The translations under genes and the position numbers were made by a program. Shown piece by piece: positions 10,084 through 19,378 of a stretch of DNA of 64,000 nt. The stretch spans positions 1 through 64,000 of the forward strand of contig NZ_JAGEVF010000011.1 in assembly GCF_017581965.1 (NCBI RefSeq), read 5' to 3'. Under the pieces are notes generated by a model. That model had not been told where the DNA came from and made no database searches. It saw only the letters and a program-made list of their open reading frames with translations. Source of the DNA: Winogradskyella pelagia. GTDB taxonomy: Bacteria; Bacteroidota; Bacteroidia; Flavobacteriales; Flavobacteriaceae. Every line of letters starts with the position of its first letter. The first letter of the stretch is position 1.

Positions 10084-13000
10084 TTATTCTTCTAATCTAA
10101 TGTCTAATCCTAATCCTTTTAATTCGTGCATAAGTACGTTGAAGGATTCTGGAAGTCCTGGTTCTGGCATTGGCTCTCCTTTGACGATTGCTTCGTAAGT
10201 TTTAGCTCTACCTATTACATCATCTGATTTTACAGTAAGTATCTCACGTAAGGTGCTAGAAGCTCCATAGGCTTCTAATGCCCAAACTTCCATTTCACCA
10301 AACCTTTGACCACCAAACTGAGCCTTACCACCCAATGGTTGTTGTGTAATCAATGAGTATGGACCAATAGATCTTGCATGCATCTTATCGTCAATCATGT
10401 GCCCTAACTTAATCATGTAAATCACACCAACTGTTGCTGCTTGGTCAAAACGCTCTCCAGTACCACCGTCATAAAGATAAGTATGTCCAAACCTTGGAAT
10501 ACCAGCTTCATCAGTATACTCATTGATTTGATCAAGTGTTGCTCCGTCAAAAATTGGAGTCGCATATGTTCTACCAAGGTCTTGACCGGCCCATCCAAGG
10601 ACTGTTTCATAGATCTGTCCAATATTCATACGTGATGGTACACCTAATGGATTTAATACAATATCTACAGGTGTTCCATCCTCCAAGAATGGCATATCTT
10701 CCTGACGCACAATTCTGGCTACAATACCTTTGTTACCATGACGACCTGCCATCTTATCACCAACTTTAAGTTTACGCTTTTTAGCAATATAAACTTTAGC
10801 TAACTTAATAATACCTGCAGGTAACTCATCTCCAACAGAAATTGTAAACTTCTCACGTCTTAATGACCCTTGCAAATCGTTCTCCTTTATTTTGTAATTA
10901 TGGATTAGATCAGCTACGAGTGTATTAGTATGGTCATCTGTAGTCCATTTTCCCGATGTTAAGTGGGTATAATCATCTACAGCATTCAACATCTTCAAAG
11001 TATATTTCTTACCTTTTGGGATAATCTCCTCACCTAAATCATTGTAAATACCTTGGGCTGTTTTACCATTTACTATTGCAAATAATTTTTCAACTAAGAC
11101 ATTTTTTAGATCATCAAAACGGTTATCGTAAGCATTCTCTAAAGCCTCGATATCTTCTTTATCTTGAGCTCTCTTACGTTTATCCTTAACTGCACGAGCA
11201 AACAATTTTTTATCAATTACCACTCCATTTAATGAAGGAGAAGCCTTTAAAGAGGCATCTTTAACATCACCTGCTTTGTCACCAAAAATAGCTCTTAAGA
11301 GCTTTTCTTCTGGTGTTGGATCAGATTCTCCTTTTGGTGTTATTTTACCAATAAGAATATCGCCAGGCCTAATCTCTGCACCAACTCTAATCATACCATT
11401 TTCATCAAGATCTTTAGTCGCCTCTTCCGAAACATTAGGTATGTCATTAGTCAATTCTTCATTTCCAAGTTTAGTGTCTCTAACCTCTAACGAATATTCA
11501 TCAATGTGAATGGATGTAAAAATATCATCTCGTACTACTTTTTCGGAAATTACGATGGCGTCCTCAAAATTATAACCTTTCCAAGGCATGAAAGCAACTT
11601 TCATATTTCTTCCTAAGGCCAACTCACCATTCTGAGTTGCATATCCTTCACAAAGCACTTGTCCCCTCGAGACTTTATCACCTTTTTGAACAATTGGCTT
11701 AAGGTTGATTGAAGTTCCTTGGTTTGTTTTTCTAAACTTAACCAATTGGTATTCTTTGGTATCACTATCAAAGCTTACCATAGCTTCTTCATCGGTGCGC
11801 TCGTACTTTATAACAATTTTATCCGCATCAACATATTCTACTACACCATCACCTTCAGCATTTATCAGAACCCTTGAATCTGAAGCCACTTGGCGTTCTA
11901 ATCCTGTTCCAACAATTGGAGCTTCTGGTCTTAATAATGGCACTGCTTGGCGCATCATATTAGATCCCATTAAGGCACGGTTTGCATCATCATGCTCTAA
12001 GAAAGGAATCAAGGATGCTGAGATAGAAGCAATTTGATTTGGTGCTACATCTGTATAATTAACATTTGATGGCTCAATTACTGGGAAATCACCTTCTTGA
12101 CGAGCAATTACCTTATCGTGAGTTATTTTACCTTTGCTATCAACATCAACTGTAGCTTGTGCAATTAGCATATCTTCTTCCTCTTCTGCACTAAGGTATG
12201 TTGGTACATTTTTAATATCGACTGCTCCATTTTCAACCTTACGATATGGTGTCTCAATGAAGCCCATTGAATTAACCTTTGCATAAACTGAAAGAGAAGA
12301 AATAAGTCCAATGTTTGGTCCCTCTGGTGTTTCTATAGGACATAAACGCCCATAATGTGTATAATGAACATCACGCACCTCGAAACCTGCTCTTTCTCTT
12401 GACAGACCACCAGGACCTAGGGCGGACAATCTTCTCTTGTGTGTTATCTCTGCTAGAGGATTAGTTTGATCCATAAACTGAGACAATTGGTTTGTGCCAA
12501 AGAACGAATTAATTACCGAAGATAAGGTCTTAGCATTAATTAAATCTATTGGTGTAAACACTTCATTATCACGGACGTTCATACGCTCACGAATAGTACG
12601 CGCCATACGAGCCAAGCCAACACCAAATTGAGAAGACAACTGCTCACCTACAGTACGTACACGACGGTTAGATAAGTGATCGATATCATCAATCTCTGCT
12701 TTTGAGTTGATTAGTTCTATTAAATATTTAATGATAGTTATGATATCTTCTTTGGTAAGCACTTGCTTATCCATACCAATATCTAACTGTAATTTCTTAT
12801 TCATTCTATAACGACCTACTTCTCCTAAAGAATAACGTTGATCAGAAAAGAATAATTTGTCTATAATACCCCGTGCCGTCTCTTCGTCTGGTGGTTCTGC
12901 ATTACGCAGTTGACGGTAAATATGTTCAACAGCTTCTTTCTCTGAATTTGTTGGATCTTTTTGTAAGGTATTATGAATTATTGCGTAATCGCCTTGTTGT

Positions 13001-13896
13001 GCACTTTCTTTGTGTAAAAGAATCGTTTTAACATCAGCTTCAAGAATTTCTTCAATGTTTTCTTTGTCGATTACAGTATCGCGATCTAGGACTATTTCGT
13101 TACGCTCAATAGATACAACTTCACCAGTATCTTCGTCTACAAAATCCTCATGCCACGTATTTAGAACACGCGCTGCAAGCTTACGACCAATTACCTTTTT
13201 TAATCCTGTTTTTGAAACTTTAACTTCTTCAGCTAAATCAAAAATCTCTAAAATATCTTTGTCCCTTTCAAATCCAATTGCTCGGAAAAGAGTTGTAACA
13301 GGAAGTTTTTTCTTTCTATCAATGTAAGCATACATAACACTATTGATATCCGTTGCAAACTCTATCCAAGAACCTTTAAATGGTATAACTCTTGCAGAGT
13401 ACAACTTTGTACCATTAGCGTGAAAAGATTGGCTAAAGAATACACCTGGAGACCTATGTAATTGAGATACAACTACACGTTCTGCACCATTGATACAGAA
13501 TGTACCACTCGGTGTCATGTATGGAATAGTCCCTAGATACACATCTTGGACAATCGTCTCAAAATCTTCATGCTCTGGGTCGGTACAATACAGTTTTAAT
13601 CTAGCTTTTAACGGCACGCTGTATGTTAATCCTCTTTCGATACACTCTTCAATGGTATATCTTGGCGGATCTATAAAATAATCTAGAAACTCTAGTACAA
13701 ATTGGTTACGAGTATCCGTAATTGGGAAGTTCTCCATGAAGGTATTGTACAAGCCTTCGTTCCCTCTTTCTTCTGACTTTGTTTCTAATTGGAAAAAATC
13801 CTGGAAGGATTTAATTTGGATATCCAAAAAGTCTGGGTAATCTGTCCTATTTACAATAGAAGAGAAATTAATTCTTTCAGCCTTTTTTGCTAACAT
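10084..13896 (-). CDS. rpoB: RNA polymerase subunit beta
   Basis: This is the beta subunit of RNA polymerase, 1270 residues. The rifampicin pocket near residues 465-500 reads [16 protein letters not shown] and [13 protein letters not shown]. The Gln, Asp, His, Arg and Ser positions that mutate in resistant strains all carry their usual wild-type residues. Conserved C-terminal motifs include [14 protein letters not shown] and [20 protein letters not shown]. The gene starts at ATG 13896 ([13 protein letters not shown]) and is followed by rpoC. A stable hairpin sits between rplL and this start, probably affecting how much polymerase is made relative to ribosomal protein. Confidence 0.99.
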   Translation of the reverse strand: MLAKKAERINFSSIVNRTDYPDFLDIQIKSFQDFFQLETKSEERGNEGLYNTFMENFPITDTRNQFVLEFLDYFIDPPRYTIEECIERGLTYSVPLKARLKLYCTDPEHEDFETIVQDVYLGTIPYMTPSGTFCINGAERVVVSQLHRSPGVFFSQSFHANGTKLYSARVIPFKGSWIEFATDINSVMYAYIDRKKKLPVTTLFRAIGFERDKDILEIFDLAEEVKVSKTGLKKVIGRKLAARVLNTWHEDFVDEDTGEVVSIERNEIVLDRDTVIDKENIEEILEADVKTILLHKESAQQGDYAIIHNTLQKDPTNSEKEAVEHIYRQLRNAEPPDEETARGIIDKLFFSDQRYSLGEVGRYRMNKKLQLDIGMDKQVLTKEDIITIIKYLIELINSKAEIDDIDHLSNRRVRTVGEQLSSQFGVGLARMARTIRERMNVRDNEVFTPIDLINAKTLSSVINSFFGTNQLSQFMDQTNPLAEITHKRRLSALGPGGLSRERAGFEVRDVHYTHYGRLCPIETPEGPNIGLISSLSVYAKVNSMGFIETPYRKVENGAVDIKNVPTYLSAEEEEDMLIAQATVDVDSKGKITHDKVIARQEGDFPVIEPSNVNYTDVAPNQIASISASLIPFLEHDDANRALMGSNMMRQAVPLLRPEAPIVGTGLERQVASDSRVLINAEGDGVVEYVDADKIVIKYERTDEEAMVSFDSDTKEYQLVKFRKTNQGTSINLKPIVQKGDKVSRGQVLCEGYATQNGELALGRNMKVAFMPWKGYNFEDAIVISEKVVRDDIFTSIHIDEYSLEVRDTKLGNEELTNDIPNVSEEATKDLDENGMIRVGAEIRPGDILIGKITPKGESDPTPEEKLLRAIFGDKAGDVKDASLKASPSLNGVVIDKKLFARAVKDKRKRAQDKEDIEALENAYDNRFDDLKNVLVEKLFAIVNGKTAQGIYNDLGEEIIPKGKKYTLKMLNAVDDYTHLTSGKWTTDDHTNTLVADLIHNYKIKENDLQGSLRREKFTISVGDELPAGIIKLAKVYIAKKRKLKVGDKMAGRHGNKGIVARIVRQEDMPFLEDGTPVDIVLNPLGVPSRMNIGQIYETVLGWAGQDLGRTYATPIFDGATLDQINEYTDEAGIPRFGHTYLYDGGTGERFDQAATVGVIYMIKLGHMIDDKMHARSIGPYSLITQQPLGGKAQFGGQRFGEMEVWALEAYGASSTLREILTVKSDDVIGRAKTYEAIVKGEPMPEPGLPESFNVLMHELKGLGLDIRLEE

Positions 13897-13967
13897 TGAT
13901 GAACGAGATTTTTATTAAATAAAAACTAAATTTTGTGCCTATCCTTTATATACACAAAAGGGTCTAA

Positions 13968-13998
13968 GTCTTATCCCGCAAAAAAATGCGGGATAGAC
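13968..13998 (-). promoter_or_regulatory. Hairpin between rplL and rpoB, likely attenuator or processing site
   Basis: ATCCCGCA pairs with TGCGGGAT over a six-A loop. The stem is extended by GTCT/AGAC with one bulged T (13968-13998). It lies in the 132-base rplL-rpoB spacer. On the minus strand only a short T run follows, so partial termination or RNase processing is more likely than full termination. Confidence 0.65.
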
Positions 13999-14028
13999 CT
14001 AAACCATATATTGTAGGTTAAGATGAGC

Positions 14029-14409
14029 TTACTTAAGCTCAACCTCAGCTCCTGCTTCTTCTAAAGAAGATTTTAAGCCTTCAGCTTCATCTTTAGAAAC
14101 ACCTTCTTTAATTGTGCTTGGTGCTTCATCTACTAAACCTTTAGCGTCTTTTAAACCAAGGCCTGTTAATTCCTTAACTAATTTTACAACTGCAAGTTTA
14201 GAACCTCCTGCGGCTTTTAATACTACATCAAATTCAGTTTTTTCGTCTGCGGCGTCTTCACCACCAGCAGCACCACCACCAGCAGCAACTGCAACCGCAG
14301 CAGCAGCAGGCTCAATGCCATACTCATCCTTTAATATAGTAGCTAATTCATTAACTTCCTTTACGGTTAAATTAACTAATTGTTCTGCGAAATCTTTTAA
14401 ATCTGCCAT
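14029..14409 (-). CDS. rplL: Ribosomal protein bL12 (L7/L12)
   Basis: L7/L12 forms the flexible stalk of the 50S subunit that recruits translational GTPases. The 126 residues show the three usual parts: an N-terminal dimerisation domain ([19 protein letters not shown]), an Ala/Gly-rich hinge at about residues 35-55, and the C-terminal domain with [20 protein letters not shown] and [15 protein letters not shown]. It is 47 bases downstream of rplJ, and the two are presumably translated from one message. The GC-rich hinge produces a long open frame on the opposite strand that is not a gene. Confidence 0.99.
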   Translation of the reverse strand: MADLKDFAEQLVNLTVKEVNELATILKDEYGIEPAAAAVAVAAGGGAAGGEDAADEKTEFDVVLKAAGGSKLAVVKLVKELTGLGLKDAKGLVDEAPSTIKEGVSKDEAEGLKSSLEEAGAEVELK

Positions 14410-14456
14410 TTTTCTATTGTTTTAAATATATGTGTGTTTTCTTTTAATTGTATTTT

Positions 14457-14978
14457 TTATCCTTCTTTTTCGGATAAAGTTTTTACTATTCCAGCTATGG
14501 TACCTCCACTAGATTTAAGTGCAGAGATGACGTTCTTAGCAGGAGACTGTAGTATTGTTACTATTTCTCCAAGAAGTTCTTCTCTTGACTTAATGTTTAC
14601 TAATGTATCTAATAAATCGTCACCAATATAAATAGCTTCTTCTATGAACGCACCTTTAAGTAAAGGTCTTTCAGATTTCTTGCGAAATTCCTTTATCACC
14701 TTTGCAGGAGCGTTTCCAGTTTCTGCATACATTACTGAAGTATTACCTTTTAAAGTCGTAGGCAAGTCTCCAAAATCTTTATCAGAGGCTTCCATGGCCT
14801 TTTCGAGTAATGTGTTTTTTACAACAGCTAACTTGATATTAGATTTGAAACATGCTCTTCTTAATTTTGAAGTTGTTCCTGCGTCTAATCCAGAAATATC
14901 TGTTAAGTAGATATTTGTATTTTCACCTAATTGAGCAGTTAACTCTTCAATTACTTGGGATTTTTCTTCTCTTGTCAT
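14457..14978 (-). CDS. rplJ: Ribosomal protein uL10
   Basis: L10 is the base of the ribosomal stalk and binds L7/L12 dimers through its C-terminal helix. The protein has 173 residues, and the start MTREEKSQVIEELTAQL is typical for Bacteroidota. The core LRRACFKSNIKLAVVKNTLL and the later FKSRE-like segment (NIKSREELLGEIVTIL) match the family. The gene sits 19 bases after rplA, too short for the long L10 leader seen upstream of E. coli rplJ. Any autoregulatory site would therefore have to overlap rplA or lie elsewhere. Confidence 0.98.
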   Translation of the reverse strand: MTREEKSQVIEELTAQLGENTNIYLTDISGLDAGTTSKLRRACFKSNIKLAVVKNTLLEKAMEASDKDFGDLPTTLKGNTSVMYAETGNAPAKVIKEFRKKSERPLLKGAFIEEAIYIGDDLLDTLVNIKSREELLGEIVTILQSPAKNVISALKSSGGTIAGIVKTLSEKEG

Positions 14979-14997
14979 AATATTCTAAGTTTAACTA

Positions 14998-15687
14998 CTA
15001 TCCTATTTTTGTGTCAATTGGAATACTTGGACTCATGGTACTTGACATAAAAATACTTTTCATGTAAGTTCCTTTTGAAGCAGTTGGCTTCATCTTTAAT
15101 AAGGTTGTAAGCAACTCGTTGGCGTTACCAACTAGTTTTTCTGTACTGAACGAAGCTTTCCCTATTGGAGCATGTACAATACCGGTCTTATCAACCCTAA
15201 AATCAATTTTACCAGCCTTAACTTCGCTTACTGCCTTTGCTACATCCATTGTAACCGTCCCTGTCTTTGGATTAGGCATAAGACCTCTTGGTCCTAATAC
15301 CCTACCTAATGGTCCTAACTTACCCATAACACTTGGCATGGTGATGATAACATCTACATCTGTCCATCCCTCTTTTATTTTCTGTAAGTATTCGTCTAAC
15401 CCTACATAATCAGCACCCGCATCTTTAGCTTCTGCTTCTTTATCTGGAGTCACTAACGCAAGTACCTTCATATCTTTACCTGTACCGTGAGGTAAGGAAA
15501 CTACTCCACGCACCATTTGGTTCGCTTTCCGTGGATCAACCCCTAATCTAACCGCTAAGTCTACAGAAGCATCAAACTTGGTAAAAGTGATTTCCTTAAG
15601 TAAAGCTGAAGCTTCTTCAAGAGAATAAAGTTTATTTCTATCGACCTTAGCTCTCGCTTCTTTTTGCTTTTTTGTTAATCTTGCCAT
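14998..15687 (-). CDS. rplA: Ribosomal protein uL1
   Basis: L1 forms the mobile stalk near the ribosomal E site and often represses its own operon by binding the L11-L1 mRNA. The 229 residues carry the family motifs [39 protein letters not shown] and the lysine-rich [16 protein letters not shown] segment. The gene lies 10 bases downstream of rplK, consistent with one transcript and coupled translation. No anomalies are visible. Confidence 0.99.
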   Translation of the reverse strand: MARLTKKQKEARAKVDRNKLYSLEEASALLKEITFTKFDASVDLAVRLGVDPRKANQMVRGVVSLPHGTGKDMKVLALVTPDKEAEAKDAGADYVGLDEYLQKIKEGWTDVDVIITMPSVMGKLGPLGRVLGPRGLMPNPKTGTVTMDVAKAVSEVKAGKIDFRVDKTGIVHAPIGKASFSTEKLVGNANELLTTLLKMKPTASKGTYMKSIFMSSTMSPSIPIDTKIG

Positions 15688-15697
15688 TTCAAAAAAT

Positions 15698-16138
15698 TTA
15701 GTTTGGGGCCTCGCCTCCTTTAACAGTGATACCCATCGATCTTGCTGTACCAGCTACCATTTTCATAGCTGACTCAATCGTAAATGCATTTAAATCCTGC
15801 ATTTTGTCTTCTGCAATAGCCTTTACTTGATCCCAAGTGACTTTTGCTACTTTACGTCGGTTAGGTTCTCCTGATCCTTTCTTTACTTTGGCCGCTTCTA
15901 ATAATTGTACTGCTGCTGGTGGCGTTTTGATTACAAAGTCAAATGATTTGTCTTTGAAAACGCTAATTACCACAGGTAATACTTTACCTGGTTTATCCTG
16001 AGTTCTAGCATTAAACTGCTTACAGAACTCCATGATATTAACTCCAGCGGCACCTAAAGCGGGTCCAACCGGTGGCGATGGATTCGCAGCACCTCCCCGA
16101 ACTTGTAATTTAACTACTTTATCTAGTTCTTTTGCCAT
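15698..16138 (-). CDS. rplK: Ribosomal protein uL11
   Basis: L11 binds the GTPase-associated centre of 23S rRNA. The 146 residues include the diagnostic N-terminal [19 protein letters not shown] and [11 protein letters not shown], and the C-terminal RNA-binding domain with [19 protein letters not shown] and [10 protein letters not shown]. It follows nusG after 71 bases and leads the rplKAJL group. The sequence is intact and of normal length. Confidence 0.99.
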   Translation of the reverse strand: MAKELDKVVKLQVRGGAANPSPPVGPALGAAGVNIMEFCKQFNARTQDKPGKVLPVVISVFKDKSFDFVIKTPPAAVQLLEAAKVKKGSGEPNRRKVAKVTWDQVKAIAEDKMQDLNAFTIESAMKMVAGTARSMGITVKGGEAPN

Positions 16139-16209
16139 TTTTAATAGTTTATGCGCTTGTTATCTTAGTTGGAAGCAATAACTACACGCTTTATATAGTG
16201 TAACAATTA

Positions 16210-16755
16210 TTACAATTTTTCTACTTGCATATAACTTAATTCCAATGGTGTTTTTCTTCCGAAAATTTTCACCATTACCTCAAGTTTACGTTTTTCTTCG
16301 TTTATTTTCTCAATGGTACCATCGAAACCATTAAAAGGTCCATCAATCACTTTTACAGTTTCACCTTTTGTAAATGGTATTGCCACATTAGAATCTGCTT
16401 CAATAGCCAGCTCGTCAACCTTACCTAACATTCTGTTAACTTCGGATTGTCTCAATGGTACAGGGTCGCCTCCCTTTGTTTCTCCCAGAAAGCCAATAAC
16501 ATTAGTTATAGATTTTATGATATGAGGAATCTCACCACTTAAATTAGCCTGAATCATAATGTAACCTGGAAAATAAACTTTTTCTTTATTAATTTTTTTT
16601 CCGTTTCGTATTTGAATAACCTTTTCAGTTGGCACTAAAACCTGTTCAACATAATCTTCGAGCCCTAACCTTGCGATTTCATTCTCGATGTAGGTCTTTA
16701 TCTTATTTTCCTGACCACTTACCGCTCTAACAACATACCACTTTTTTTCAGACAT
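16210..16755 (-). CDS. nusG: Transcription termination/antitermination factor NusG
   Basis: NusG binds RNA polymerase, modulates pausing and couples it to ribosomes or Rho. The 181 residues equal the usual bacterial length. The NGN domain starts KKWYVVRAVSGQENKIKTYI and contains the typical VYFPGYIMIQANL strand. The KOW domain near the C-terminus reads FTKGETVKVIDGPFNGFDG. It lies 14 bases after secE, as in most bacteria. This is the housekeeping copy, not a polysaccharide-operon NusG paralogue. Confidence 0.99.
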   Translation of the reverse strand: MSEKKWYVVRAVSGQENKIKTYIENEIARLGLEDYVEQVLVPTEKVIQIRNGKKINKEKVYFPGYIMIQANLSGEIPHIIKSITNVIGFLGETKGGDPVPLRQSEVNRMLGKVDELAIEADSNVAIPFTKGETVKVIDGPFNGFDGTIEKINEEKRKLEVMVKIFGRKTPLELSYMQVEKL

Positions 16756-16769
16756 CTTCTTAAGTATTG

Positions 16770-16964
16770 TTAGTTAATAAATTGAAAATAAGCTTTGACC
16801 GCTTTACTAAAAACAGTATCAACACCCCAAATCGCTAAAGAAAAAATAATTGAAAATACAGCTACTATAACCGTTAATCTTTGTGCCTCTGGCCAAGGGG
16901 TCCAAGACACATTATTCTTTAACTCTTCGAACGATTCTTTAATGTATATTATTAATCCTGTCAT
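16770..16964 (-). CDS. secE: Preprotein translocase subunit SecE
   Basis: SecE is the small essential clamp of the SecYEG channel. The 64-residue form has one membrane segment (about residues 26-48, VIVAVFSIIFSLAIWGVDTV). It is preceded by the conserved amphipathic helix with ESFEELKNNVSWTPWPEAQ. Its place between tRNA-Trp and nusG confirms the assignment. No independent promoter is evident. Confidence 0.97.
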   Translation of the reverse strand: MTGLIIYIKESFEELKNNVSWTPWPEAQRLTVIVAVFSIIFSLAIWGVDTVFSKAVKAYFQFIN

Positions 16965-17014
16965 GTGTTATTCTTTTATTGGGTTGGGCTAACTCATCAC
17001 CCAATGTTTAATCG

Positions 17015-17087
17015 CACGGGTTGAGAGACTCGAACTCCCGACACCTGGTTTTGGAGACCAGTGCTCTACCAACTGAGCTAAACCCGT
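17015..17087 (-). tRNA. tRNA-Trp (anticodon CCA)
   Basis: This is a 73-base cloverleaf. The acceptor stem ACGGGTT/AACCCGT has discriminator G. The anticodon loop gives CCA, and the T arm contains the standard GTTCGAG. It lies between tuf and secE on the same strand. Confidence 0.97.
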
Positions 17088-17098
17088 AAATAATAATC

Positions 17099-17126
17099 AA
17101 GGCATCCCGATTTTTCGAGACACCTT
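17099..17126 (-). terminator. Imperfect hairpin between tuf and tRNA-Trp
   Basis: AAGG and CCTT at the ends enclose further paired blocks (TC/GA and CGA/TCG) around a T-rich loop. It follows the tuf stop. It could be a partial terminator or a processing site that sets EF-Tu apart from the downstream secE-nusG message. Confidence 0.4.
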
Positions 17127-17149
17127 AATTACTTATTTAACTGTAATGC

Positions 17150-18337
17150 TTAGTCTAAAATTTCAGTAACCTGACCAGCACCAACTGTACGCCCACCCTC
17201 ACGGATAGCAAAACGTAAACCTACGTTCATTGCAATTGGCTGAATCAATTCTACAGTAATAGTAAGGTTATCACCAGGCATTACCATTTCAACTCCATCA
17301 GGAAGCGCAATGTTTCCAGTTACATCAGTTGTACGCACGTAGAACTGTGGACGGTAGTTATTGTGGAATGGTGTGTGACGACCACCTTCTTCTTTTTTAA
17401 GGATATAAACCTCAGCTTTAAATTTAGCATGTGGTGTTACAGATCCAGGCTTGGTAATTACCATACCTCTCGAGATTTGAGTTTTCTCAATACCTCTTAA
17501 TAAGATACCTGCGTTATCTCCTGCCTCACCTCTGTCAAGAATCTGACGGAACATTTCGATACCTGTAATAGTAGATGTCAATTTCTCAGCACCCATACCG
17601 ATGATTTCAACAGGATCACCAGTTGAAGCCACACCAGTCTCTATACGACCAGTTGCAACTGTACCACGCCCAGTAATTGAAAATACATCTTCAATAGGCA
17701 TTAAGAAAGGCTTATCCATATCTCTCACTGGCTCTTCGATCCAGCTATCAACAGCTTCCATTAATTCTAATACTGTATCAACCCACTTTTGCTCACCGTT
17801 AAGTGCACCTAAAGCAGAACCGGATACAACAGGCCCGTTATCTCCATCATACTCATAGAAGTTTAATAAGTCTCTAACTTCCATATCTACAAGCTCTAAA
17901 AGCTCTTCATCGTCAACCATGTCAACTTTGTTCAAAAAGACAACAATTCTTGGGATACCTACCTGACGTCCTAATAAGATGTGCTCACGAGTTTGTGGCA
18001 TTGGGCCATCAGTTGCAGCAACAACCAAAATTGCACCGTCCATTTGAGCAGCACCGGTAACCATATTCTTTACGTAATCCGCGTGACCTGGACAGTCAAC
18101 GTGTGCGTAGTGACGGTTAGCTGTCTGATACTCAACGTGAGACGTATTAATTGTAATACCTCTCTCTTTTTCTTCTGGAGCGTTATCAATTTGATCAAAA
18201 GATCTAGCTTCAGAATATCCTGCATCTGCTAATACTTTAGTAATTGCAGCAGTTAATGTTGTTTTACCATGATCTACGTGTCCAATAGTACCTATATTAA
18301 GGTGTGGTTTTGAACGATCGAAAGTTGCCTTTGCCAT
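17150..18337 (-). CDS. tuf: Elongation factor Tu
   Basis: EF-Tu delivers aminoacyl-tRNA to the ribosome as a GTP complex. The 395 residues carry the P-loop GHVDHGKTT, the switch I sequence [12 protein letters not shown], the G3 motif [10 protein letters not shown] and the G4 motif NKVD. The tRNA-binding domains follow, including the C-terminal [16 protein letters not shown]. The gene is preceded by four tRNA genes on the same strand and followed by tRNA-Trp and secE, the ancient tRNA-tufB arrangement also found in E. coli. It is the only tuf in this window. Confidence 0.99.
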   Translation of the reverse strand: MAKATFDRSKPHLNIGTIGHVDHGKTTLTAAITKVLADAGYSEARSFDQIDNAPEEKERGITINTSHVEYQTANRHYAHVDCPGHADYVKNMVTGAAQMDGAILVVAATDGPMPQTREHILLGRQVGIPRIVVFLNKVDMVDDEELLELVDMEVRDLLNFYEYDGDNGPVVSGSALGALNGEQKWVDTVLELMEAVDSWIEEPVRDMDKPFLMPIEDVFSITGRGTVATGRIETGVASTGDPVEIIGMGAEKLTSTITGIEMFRQILDRGEAGDNAGILLRGIEKTQISRGMVITKPGSVTPHAKFKAEVYILKKEEGGRHTPFHNNYRPQFYVRTTDVTGNIALPDGVEMVMPGDNLTITVELIQPIAMNVGLRFAIREGGRTVGAGQVTEILD

Positions 18338-18403
18338 TTTAAATGTATTTAATCTTATTTAATATTAGTGTTCAATTTTATTCTAAATCTAATTTAGAAA
18401 AAG

Positions 18404-18475
18404 AGCCAATGACGAGATTTGAACTCGTGACCTCTTCCTTACCAAGGAAACGCTCTACCCCTGAGCTACACCGGC
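18404..18475 (-). tRNA. tRNA-Thr (anticodon GGT)
   Basis: This is a 72-base tRNA. The acceptor stem GCCGGTG/CATTGGC contains two G-T pairs. The anticodon loop TTGGTAA gives GGT. It is the last of four tRNAs before tuf. Confidence 0.95.
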
Positions 18476-18533
18476 GTAAAGTGTTTACTTCCCCATTTTA
18501 CCAATGAGATTCCTGCCTTCGCAGGAATTTTAG

Positions 18534-18606
18534 AGCGGGAGACCGGGTTCGAACCGGCGACATTCAGCTTGGAAGGCTGACGCTCTACCAACTGAGCTAC
18601 TCCCGC
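18534..18606 (-). tRNA. tRNA-Gly (anticodon TCC)
   Basis: This is a 73-base tRNA with acceptor stem GCGGGAG/CTCCCGC. The anticodon stem TCAGC/GCTGA has loop CTTCCAA, giving TCC. Confidence 0.96.
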
Positions 18607-18690
18607 AATACTTACTTTTCAATACTTCAAATCCCAAACATCCACGCAATTCTTGATATTTGGGTCTGGAATCAATAATTCCATTTAATG

Positions 18691-18773
18691 TGGGGAGAGC
18701 AGGATTCGAACCTGCGAAGGTGAAAACCAACAGATTTACAGTCTGTCCTCGTTGGCCGCTTGAGTATCTCCCC
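18691..18773 (-). tRNA. tRNA-Tyr (anticodon GTA)
   Basis: This is an 83-base class II tRNA with a long variable arm. The acceptor stem is GGGGAGA/TCTCCCC, and the anticodon loop CTGTAAA gives GTA. The discriminator is A. Confidence 0.96.
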
Positions 18774-18821
18774 AATTCGTAAAACAAAACCCAAAACTCA
18801 ACGAAGTGGGACTTTTCAAAG

Positions 18822-18895
18822 AGCCGATAGAGGGACTCGAACCCACGACCTGCTGATTACAAATCAGCTGCTCTAGCCAGCTGAGCTATATCGGC
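18822..18895 (-). tRNA. tRNA-Thr (anticodon TGT)
   Basis: This is a 74-base tRNA with acceptor stem GCCGATA/TATCGGC. The anticodon stem GCTGA/TCAGC has loop TTTGTAA, giving TGT. It is the first gene of the tRNA-tuf-secE-nusG-rpl-rpo operon. Confidence 0.96.
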
Positions 18896-18929
18896 TTTTC
18901 TTACTTTTTTTCCATTAAAAAATGACCAT

Positions 18930-18956
18930 AAAAAAGCCCGCTATTTCTAACGGACT
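18930..18956 (-). terminator. Terminator of hpf, overlapping the start of the tRNA-tuf transcript
   Basis: On the minus strand AGTCCGTTA, loop GAAA and TAGCGGGCT form a nine-pair stem with two G-U pairs. It is followed by six T residues (A run 18930-18935 on the plus strand). It lies about 53 bases after the hpf stop and has the shape of an intrinsic terminator. Confidence 0.75.
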
Positions 18957-18957
18957 G

Positions 18958-18988
18958 CAAATGTAGTGTTTTATTTTTTTTTTCAAAA
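18958..18988 (-). promoter_or_regulatory. Candidate promoter of the tRNA-tuf operon
   Basis: On the minus strand TTTTG (18984-18988) stands 18 bases before TACATTTG (18958-18965), matching the Bacteroidota -33 and -7 elements. The predicted start near 18951 falls inside the left arm of the hpf terminator. The first tRNA begins at 18895. Confidence 0.65.
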
Positions 18989-19008
18989 CATTTTTGAGAA
19001 ATTTTTGA

Positions 19009-19311
19009 CTATGCTCTTGACCTTAGTTTTTGCTTTCTCTTTTTAATCTGCCTTTCTAAAGAAGCGATAGCTATATCTGCTCCTTCTTCAAATGTTTTGC
19101 ACTGTTTTTTTACAATGAAACTATCACCAGGAACTTTGAGCTTGGCTTCAAAAATCTTATTCTCTTTGTCACTCGTGTTTTCGACCTTTAAATAAACATC
19201 TGATTGAATAATTTTATCGTAAAACAAATCTAATTTATCCATTCGTTTTTGAATGAAATCAATAAGCTTTTTATCGGCCGTAAAATTTACAGATTGGGTG
19301 TTTACTTTCAT
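19009..19311 (-). CDS. hpf: Ribosome hibernation promoting factor (HPF/RaiA family)
   Basis: This is a 100-residue protein of the short HPF/YfiA type, which binds the 30S decoding site and inactivates ribosomes in slow growth. It starts MKVNTQSVNFTADKKLIDFI. It shows the family's beta-alpha-beta pattern, the central FEAKLKVPGDSFIVKKQCKT strand pair, and a very basic C-terminal helix (ERQIKKRKQKLRSR). It lacks the C-terminal dimerisation domain of long HPF. It sits between xerC and the tRNA-tuf operon and is followed by a terminator. Stationary-phase control is expected for the family but not visible here. Confidence 0.93.
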   Translation of the reverse strand: MKVNTQSVNFTADKKLIDFIQKRMDKLDLFYDKIIQSDVYLKVENTSDKENKIFEAKLKVPGDSFIVKKQCKTFEEGADIAIASLERQIKKRKQKLRSRA

Positions 19312-19378
19312 ATATAAGATTTTAGGTTAAACAAGTCTTTAAGTTATAACACGGAATTTCATATTGATAATTAAACAT

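Noticed and set aside
14114-14425. Gene antisense to rplL
   Set aside because: The open frame comes from the Ala/Gly-rich hinge of L7/L12 read in reverse; there is no independent support.
16210-16755. Polysaccharide-specific NusG paralogue (UpxY/RfaH-like)
   Set aside because: Its place between secE and rplK and its sequence make it the housekeeping NusG; no such paralogue was found at the glycan locus.
18530-18787. 85-residue gene in the tRNA cluster
   Set aside because: The frame runs through tRNA-Gly and tRNA-Tyr; the tRNAs fold well and explain the sequence.
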